Below are positions 12,841 through 18,091 of a stretch of DNA of 18,091 nt, one piece after another (the first letter of the stretch is position 1; each line of letters starts with the position of its first letter). The notes beneath the pieces were generated by a model. That model ran no database searches, was not told the DNA's origin, and saw only the letters and a list, made by a program, of their open reading frames with translations. The stretch is from 43-108 sp001915545 (GTDB lineage Bacteria > Bacteroidota > Bacteroidia > Bacteroidales > Bacteroidaceae): NCBI GenBank assembly GCA_902491215.1, contig CABUGV010000053.1, forward strand, positions 1 through 18,091, in the 5' to 3' direction. Made by a program: the position numbers and the translations under genes.

Positions 12841-15156
12841 ATGGAAGTAAACAAGAAAGAACTCAAAGAACAAGAGATACGCACTCTGTTCATTACTCCA
12901 GCACTCCAACAAAAAGGATGGACAGTAAGTGTAAATATGCGCGAAGAGTACTATTTTACTGATGGTCGAGTACTTGTTGTTGGCAATCAACATTCTGTAG
13001 CAGAGGGTAAGAAAGCCGATTACCTATTATACCATAATGGCAAGCCCATTGCTGTGGTTGAAGCCAAAGACAATAAACACGCAGTTGGAGGTGGTATTCA
13101 GCAAGCCATAGATTATGCCCAAATCCTTGACCTGAAATTTGCGTACTCCAGTAATGGCGATGCTTTCTTGGAACATGACTTTATCACGGGGAAAGAAACC
13201 GAAATCAAGTTAGAGGATTTTCCCACAGAAGAAGAACTATACAACCGTTATCTCGCATCTAAGAACTATACTTCGGAGGAACTCAACATTATAGAAACAC
13301 CGTTTTATTATGATGCACATAGCCATGAGCCAAGATATTATCAACGTATAGCGGTTGACCGTACTGTGGAAGCCATAGCCAGAGGACAACAACGTGTACT
13401 TGTCGTAATGGCTACCGGTACAGGTAAGACATTTACAGCTTTTCAGATTATTCATCGTCTTCATAAAAGCGGAGCAAAGAAAAAAATCCTATATCTTGCA
13501 GACCGAAATATCCTTATAGATCAAACAATGGCTCAAGATTTTAAGCCATTCAAGAAGTTTATGACCAAGATAACTTCTGTTGGAGAAGGTGAAGAAAAGA
13601 TAGATTCATCATACGAGGTGTATATGGCTTTATATCATCAGCTGGTTGGAAAAGAAGGTAAGCCAGATCCGTTCTTGGAGGTACAACCAAATTTCTTTGA
13701 TTTGATTATCGTTGATGAGTGCCATCGGGGAAGCGCGAAAGACGATTCTGCATGGCGTAAAGTATTGGAGTATTTCAGCTCGGCTACCCAAATCGGTATG
13801 ACAGCCACTCCAAAAGCCGATGAAGGAGCAAACAACTTGGATTATTTCGGGGAGCCAGTATATACTTATTCACTTCTCCAAGGAATACAAGATGGATTCT
13901 TGGCTCCATATCGAGTTACTGCTGACTTTATCAATGTTGACCTGCAAGGATGGACTCCAGAAGAAGGTGAAATGGATTTGTTTGGTAAAGAAATCGAGCA
14001 GAAATTATATCAGAGACAAAATATAGGTCGTGATCTTGCTATCAAGCTAAGGCGTAAAGTGGTAGCACACAGAATTACTCAAATGTTACACGACATCGGA
14101 CGCATGACAAAAACGATTGTATTCTGCCCAGATATAGAAGAAGCTGCCGAAATGCGAACGCTACTTATCAATATGAACAGTGATTTGTGTAAAAAGTCGC
14201 CATACTATGTTACACGCATTGTCGGTGAGGATAAAGAAGGAAAAAAACAATTAGATAACTTTATCAGCGTAGATGAGCCCTATCCGGTGATAGTGACCAC
14301 TTCAGAGCTTCTATCTACGGGAGTGGACTGCAAAACTTGCGGATTGATTGTCATAGACAAAGAAATTGGTTCTATGACTGAATTTAAACAAATCATCGGA
14401 CGTGGTACACGGCTTAGAAAAGACAAAGGCAAGTGGCATTTGGAAATACTTGACTTCCGCAATGCCACAGCAAAATTCAAAGACCCAGCATTTGACGGTG
14501 ATCCGGAACCGCCCAAAGGAGGTGGGAAGAAGCCGAAGCCATACCAGCCTGTTGACCCTGCTTCAACACCTGTGTCTGAACCTCGTGAGAAATATCTCAT
14601 CAATGGTAAAGATATTCGTATAGCCCATGAGATGGTATCTGTTTTAGGGGAAGATGGCAAAAACATGAGAACAGAAAGTGTTCAGTCGTTTGCAAGAAAA
14701 CAATTATTACGACACTATCAGACTCTTGATGATTTTATACATACATGGACAGAAGCGGAACGTAAGCAAGCTGTGATGGACGAGTTAAAAGAATATGCCA
14801 TTCTGATAGACGCAGTCCGCGAAGCGAATTCGGCACTGAAGGATGCAGATATCTTTGATGTGATATGCCACGTTGCTTTTGACCAACCACCATTGACAAG
14901 AAAAGAAAGAGCAAACAACGTGAAAAAGCGTAACTACTTCGGAAAGTATGAAGGTAAAGCTCGTGAAGTCTTGGAGGCTCTTCTTGATAAATATGCAGAA
15001 AATGGCATTCTTGACTTTGAAAAGTCGAATATTTTAGAAATACCACCATTTAATAGCATTGGTAAACCAACTAAGATTGTGAAATTATTTGGCGGCAAAC
15101 TTGAATTTGAGAAAGCTGTCAGAGAACTTGAATATCAAATATATAAATTCGCATAA
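12841..15156 (+). CDS. hsdR: Type I restriction enzyme, R (translocase/nuclease) subunit
   Basis: This 771-residue motor and nuclease subunit cuts unmethylated DNA after ATP-driven translocation. The N-terminal PD-(D/E)XK nuclease shows D60 in GKKADYLLY and E74-x-K76 in IAVVEAKD. The SF2 helicase motor has VMATGTGKT (Walker A, 189-197), VDECHRG (motif II, DECH at 292-295), TATP (321-324), TTSELLSTGVD (486-496) and QIIGRGTRLRK (motif VI, 517-527). The C-terminal helical part (about 600-771) resembles the EcoEI-type R C-terminal domain. A proline-rich linker (about 555-580, PEPPKGGGKKPKPYQP) separates motor and tail. Its length is near that of EcoEI-type subunits and shorter than EcoKI. No frame disruption is seen. 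The stop codon is 2 bp before hsdM. Confidence 0.95.
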   Translation: MEVNKKELKEQEIRTLFITPALQQKGWTVSVNMREEYYFTDGRVLVVGNQHSVAEGKKADYLLYHNGKPIAVVEAKDNKHAVGGGIQQAIDYAQILDLKFAYSSNGDAFLEHDFITGKETEIKLEDFPTEEELYNRYLASKNYTSEELNIIETPFYYDAHSHEPRYYQRIAVDRTVEAIARGQQRVLVVMATGTGKTFTAFQIIHRLHKSGAKKKILYLADRNILIDQTMAQDFKPFKKFMTKITSVGEGEEKIDSSYEVYMALYHQLVGKEGKPDPFLEVQPNFFDLIIVDECHRGSAKDDSAWRKVLEYFSSATQIGMTATPKADEGANNLDYFGEPVYTYSLLQGIQDGFLAPYRVTADFINVDLQGWTPEEGEMDLFGKEIEQKLYQRQNIGRDLAIKLRRKVVAHRITQMLHDIGRMTKTIVFCPDIEEAAEMRTLLINMNSDLCKKSPYYVTRIVGEDKEGKKQLDNFISVDEPYPVIVTTSELLSTGVDCKTCGLIVIDKEIGSMTEFKQIIGRGTRLRKDKGKWHLEILDFRNATAKFKDPAFDGDPEPPKGGGKKPKPYQPVDPASTPVSEPREKYLINGKDIRIAHEMVSVLGEDGKNMRTESVQSFARKQLLRHYQTLDDFIHTWTEAERKQAVMDELKEYAILIDAVREANSALKDADIFDVICHVAFDQPPLTRKERANNVKKRNYFGKYEGKAREVLEALLDKYAENGILDFEKSNILEIPPFNSIGKPTKIVKLFGGKLEFEKAVRELEYQIYKFA

Positions 15157-15158
15157 AA

Positions 15159-16667
15159 ATGGCAGTAAACAACATCATAAAGCGAATCCAGAATATCATG
15201 CGACAAGATGCAGGTATCAATGGTGACGCACAGAGAATCGAACAAATGACTTGGATGTTCTTCCTGAAAGTCTATGACACGCAGGAAGAAACATGGGAGT
15301 ACAAAGATGATAATTATAAGTCCATCATTCCAGAAGAATTGCGTTGGCGTAATTGGGCAGTAGACGAAAAAGACGGTGAAGCATTGACAGGTGAAGCTCT
15401 GCTTTCTTTTGTCAATGAGAGACTGTTCCCTGCATTAAAAAACCTTCCTGTAAATGCCGACACTCCACGAGCCAAAAGTATTGTTCAAGAAACATTTGCC
15501 GACTTGAACCAGTATATGAAAAACGGAACGCTTTTGCGCCAAGTAATCAATATAGTAAATGAAATTGAATTTGATGATGCAGAAGACCGCCACACATTCG
15601 GAGATATTTACGAAGGTATTTTGAAAGACTTGCAATCAGCAGGTAATGCTGGAGAATTTTATACGCCTCGTGCTCTGACTGATTTTATTGTGACGATGCT
15701 TGCTCCGAAGTTGGGTGAGACCTTTGGCGACTTTACTAGTGGTACAGGAGGATTCCTTACGTCTGCCCTTAATTATATGGCAAAGAGCGTACGATCTGCC
15801 GAAGATGGTGAGAAGTTGCAAAATGCGGTTGTTGGTCAAGAATGGAAACCGTTACCTTATCTTTTGAGTATCACAAATTTGTTGCTTCATGATATTGAAG
15901 CTCCCAATATAACACACTGTGATTCGCTTGGAACAAATGTCACGGATTTCAATGAAACCGATAAAGTAGATGTTATCGGTATGAACCCTCCGTATGGAGG
16001 CAGTACGGACGATAGCGTAAAGAGCAATTTCCCATTACGTTACCGCTCAAGCGAAACTGCGGATTTGTTTATCGCCCTCATTATGTACCGTCTTAAAGCA
16101 GGTGGCAGATGTGGAGTGATTATTCCTGACGGCTTTTTATTCGGTACTGACGGAGCAAAGCTTGCACTTAAAGAGAATCTTTTGCGTAATTTCAATTTGC
16201 ATACAATCATCCGTTTGCCGGGTTCTATATTCTCTCCATACACTTCCATTGCCACCAATATTCTTTTCTTTAACAATGAAAAAGCCGAAGGCTGCGAAGA
16301 AGGATTCAAGACAAAGGAGACGTGGTTCTATCGTTTGGATATGCCGGAAGGCTACAAGCACTTCTCAAAAACCAAACCGATGAAAGTAGAGCATACTCTG
16401 CCTATTCAGGAATGGTGGAATGACCGAAAAGAGATCGTAAATGATGAAGTGGGAGAAAAGAGTCGTGTGTTTACCGCCCAACAGTTGATAGACTTGGATT
16501 GCAATTTTGACCAATGTAAGTTCCCGAAAGAGGAAGAAGAAATACTCCCTCCGGCAGAATTGCTCAAACAGTATTTTGAGAAACGTGCCGCACTTGACCA
16601 TGAAATAGACAAAACGCTTTCTGAGATTCAAAAGATTCTCGGTATAGACGTAAAATCGTGTAACTGA
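15159..16667 (+). CDS. hsdM: Type I restriction enzyme, M (N6-adenine methyltransferase) subunit
   Basis: This 502-residue protein methylates adenine in the target sequence together with HsdS. An N-terminal HsdM_N helical domain (about 5-130) is followed by the methyltransferase fold. GNAGEFYTPRALTDFIV (162-178) precedes the AdoMet-binding motif DFTSGTGGFL (191-200), and the catalytic motif IV is NPPYGG (276-281). The target-strand region and a C-terminal coiled coil follow (EILPPAELLKQYFEKRAALD). Motif I has DFTSGTGG where many M subunits have DP-x-x-GTGG; the G residues that contact AdoMet are kept. It follows hsdR by 2 bp and precedes the nuclease gene by 3 bp, so the genes are likely coupled. 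Confidence 0.95.
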   Translation: MAVNNIIKRIQNIMRQDAGINGDAQRIEQMTWMFFLKVYDTQEETWEYKDDNYKSIIPEELRWRNWAVDEKDGEALTGEALLSFVNERLFPALKNLPVNADTPRAKSIVQETFADLNQYMKNGTLLRQVINIVNEIEFDDAEDRHTFGDIYEGILKDLQSAGNAGEFYTPRALTDFIVTMLAPKLGETFGDFTSGTGGFLTSALNYMAKSVRSAEDGEKLQNAVVGQEWKPLPYLLSITNLLLHDIEAPNITHCDSLGTNVTDFNETDKVDVIGMNPPYGGSTDDSVKSNFPLRYRSSETADLFIALIMYRLKAGGRCGVIIPDGFLFGTDGAKLALKENLLRNFNLHTIIRLPGSIFSPYTSIATNILFFNNEKAEGCEEGFKTKETWFYRLDMPEGYKHFSKTKPMKVEHTLPIQEWWNDRKEIVNDEVGEKSRVFTAQQLIDLDCNFDQCKFPKEEEEILPPAELLKQYFEKRAALDHEIDKTLSEIQKILGIDVKSCN

Positions 16668-16670
16668 TTA

Positions 16671-17849
16671 ATGGGATTTATTGGGAAAATGGCAAACGAA
16701 ATAGATAAAAAACTGACTGACCCTGAAAAAGTTTTTGTCTCTGACTTGAAGAGTATAGCAGGGGAAACAAGACGTCAAGCCTATCGTGCAGCCGACCGTA
16801 TATTGGTCGTCCGCAATTGGCTTATCGGTTGGCGTATCGTAGAACAGGAACAAAAGGGAAAAGAGCGTGCCGGATATGGTAAACGGGTATTGGAACTTGC
16901 TTCGCAAAGCCTTACAGAAGAATACGGCAAAGGGTTTGGGCTGACAAGTGTCAAGAATATGCGTTCTTTTTACATCAAGTTTCGCAATCTTCAGATTCGT
17001 CAGGCATTGCTTGACGAATTCAATATAACTCAGCTTCCGATTCGTCAACCATTGCCTGACGAATCTGTGATACCATTCTATCCTAATGTGTCGTGGCTTC
17101 ATTATGAACGTCTTATGCGTGTAGAAGATGAAGTCGCACGAATGTGGTATCTCAAAGAAACTGCTCGCACTCAATGGGACTATCGTACATTACAACGCAA
17201 TATTTCTTCACAGTATTATCAACGTCTGCTTCAAACGCCGGAACAGTTGCGCCACGAAGTAAGCAACGAGATGAATCGCCTTACCGCAGATTTTGAACGG
17301 GACAAGCTCTCATACTTGAAGAATCCTGTCATTGCCGAGTTCTTGGGATTGTCTCAAAATCCGGTATATAGTGAATCGAACTTGGAAACTGCCATTATCG
17401 ACCACTTGCAGACCTTTATTATGGAGTTAGGAAAAGGTTATGCGTTTGTGGCACGACAACAGCACATCAAGACTGATATGGGCGATTTTTATATTGACCT
17501 CGTATTTTACAATATCATCTTGAAGTCTTATCTGATTATAGACCTTAAAACGACTCAAATAACTCATCAGGACATTGGTCAAATGGATATGTATATCCGT
17601 ATGTATGATGAACTTAAAAAGGAAGAGGAAAACAATCCGACTATAGGTTTGCTGTTGTGCTCAGATACCAGCAAAGACCTTGCCCGCTACTCTATTCTGA
17701 AAGATAGCAAGCAACTTTACGCTGCCAAATATCTCACTTATCTTCCTTCAGAAGAGGAATTAAGTCGGGAAATTCGTGAACAAAAAGAATTCTTTGAGTT
17801 ACAAGAGGGAAAACGGAATATTGAAAAAGATTCAATAGAGGAAAAATGA
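16671..17849 (+). CDS. DUF1016/YhcG-like PD-(D/E)XK nuclease
   Basis: This 392-residue protein has the two-part DUF1016 layout. The N-terminal helical domain (about 15-190) includes GWRIVEQEQKGKERAGYGKR, LTEEYGKGFGLTSVKNMRSF and VSWLHYERLMRVED. The C-terminal PD-(D/E)XK domain (about 215-365) has DFYIDLVFYN (D276 likely catalytic), LIIDLKTT (D291-x-K293) and the GQMDMYI block. Most relatives have ELK where DLK stands here; D is acceptable in the fold. Such genes are often found within type I restriction operons, but their contribution is not established. The start could instead be ATG 16689 (MANEIDKKL). Residues about 109-132 carry a duplicated IRQxLxDE motif encoded by a repeat. The stop overlaps the hsdS ATG (ATGA). 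Confidence 0.88.
   Translation: MGFIGKMANEIDKKLTDPEKVFVSDLKSIAGETRRQAYRAADRILVVRNWLIGWRIVEQEQKGKERAGYGKRVLELASQSLTEEYGKGFGLTSVKNMRSFYIKFRNLQIRQALLDEFNITQLPIRQPLPDESVIPFYPNVSWLHYERLMRVEDEVARMWYLKETARTQWDYRTLQRNISSQYYQRLLQTPEQLRHEVSNEMNRLTADFERDKLSYLKNPVIAEFLGLSQNPVYSESNLETAIIDHLQTFIMELGKGYAFVARQQHIKTDMGDFYIDLVFYNIILKSYLIIDLKTTQITHQDIGQMDMYIRMYDELKKEEENNPTIGLLLCSDTSKDLARYSILKDSKQLYAAKYLTYLPSEEELSREIREQKEFFELQEGKRNIEKDSIEEK
16994..17065 (+). repeat. Two palindromic 27-bp units inside the DUF1016 gene
   Basis: Units at 16994-17020 and 17039-17065 match at 23 of 27 positions with a 45-bp period, so the frame is kept. Each unit is an inverted repeat: GATTCGTCA on the left and TGACGAAT(T/C) on the right around 9 bases. 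The second unit is a perfect 9-bp dyad. They encode IRQALLDE and IRQPLPDE. Confidence 0.75.
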
Positions 17850-18091
17850 ATGGAAAGCAATTAAAAAACAGCATACTTCAGTGGGCGATACAGGGAAAAC
17901 TTGTACCGCAAGACCCTAATGACGAACCTGCATCTGTACTTCTTGAGCGTATCAGAGCAGAGAAAGCAAAGCTAATTAAGGAAAAGAAAATCAAGAAAGA
18001 CAAAAACGAATCAATCATTTACCGTGGTGAGGACAATTCCTATTATGAGAAGTTCCTCTCTACCGGGGAGGTGAAGTGCATTGATGACGAG
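17846..18091 (+). CDS. hsdS: Type I restriction enzyme, S (specificity) subunit, N-terminal part, cut by window edge
   Basis: The frame opens with ATG at 17846, overlapping the preceding TGA by 4 bases, and stays open for 82 codons to the window end. The start MNGKQLKNSILQWAIQGKLV, then PQDPNDEPASVLLERIRAEK and a lysine-rich stretch, is the characteristic N-terminal helix of Bacteroidota HsdS proteins. The following SIIYRGEDNSYYEKF leads into the first target recognition domain, which lies outside. This subunit would set the DNA target of both methylation and cleavage. Recognition sequence cannot be inferred from this piece. Whether further hsdS copies or a recombinase follow cannot be seen. 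Confidence 0.93.
   Translation, partial: MNGKQLKNSILQWAIQGKLVPQDPNDEPASVLLERIRAEKAKLIKEKKIKKDKNESIIYRGEDNSYYEKFLSTGEVKCIDDE

Overview
The window looks like chromosomal DNA from a Bacteroidota bacterium, most likely Bacteroidales (Prevotella/Bacteroides-like). The evidence is indirect: -7 elements of the Bacteroides form TAnnTTTG, weak or absent Shine-Dalgarno sequences, AT-rich leaders, a DUF772-type transposase, and protein families typical of that group. Species cannot be fixed from this sequence.

Region 1 (1-1150) is disturbed DNA. The end of an insertion sequence, with the N-terminal part of its transposase reading leftward off the window, abuts a gene remnant (404-1021). The remnant is the C-terminal part of an AlbA_2/AAA_4-type ATP-binding protein whose 5' half has been lost. 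The remnant carries a cluster of spaced 9-bp DNA repeats. A long imperfect inverted repeat lies between it and the next gene, with which it converges.

Region 2 (1170-12520) is one GC-rich functional unit. Two genes on the minus strand encode an NtrC-type sigma54 activator (receiver, AAA+, Fis HTH) and its histidine kinase. Divergently, on the plus strand, are a TolC-type outer-membrane factor, a HlyD/MacA-type adaptor, two different MacB/FtsX-type permeases and a LolD/MacB-type ATPase. Together these form a tripartite ABC exporter. The 208-bp divergent intergenic region has a complete sigma54 layout: two GTGC-N6-GCAC palindromes 21 bp apart centre to centre, then a -24/-12 element about 30 bp before tolC. 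The kinase has two membrane helices with almost no periplasmic loop, so it probably senses an intramembrane or cytoplasmic signal, possibly the exporter itself. The operon ends at a clear intrinsic terminator.

Region 3 (12523-18091) is visibly more AT-rich and is a type I restriction-modification island. It contains a small XRE regulator with its own promoter, hsdR, hsdM, a DUF1016/YhcG-like PD-(D/E)XK nuclease, and the start of hsdS, which runs off the window. The genes are almost contiguous or overlapping, implying one operon. The nuclease gene between hsdM and hsdS contains a duplicated palindromic 27-bp unit. The composition change right after the exporter terminator suggests the island was acquired separately.

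No tRNA, rRNA or CRISPR array was seen. The best candidate for something little described is the combination of a loop-less kinase, a sigma54 activator and a two-permease exporter with tandem enhancer sites. The nuclease embedded in the type I system comes second.
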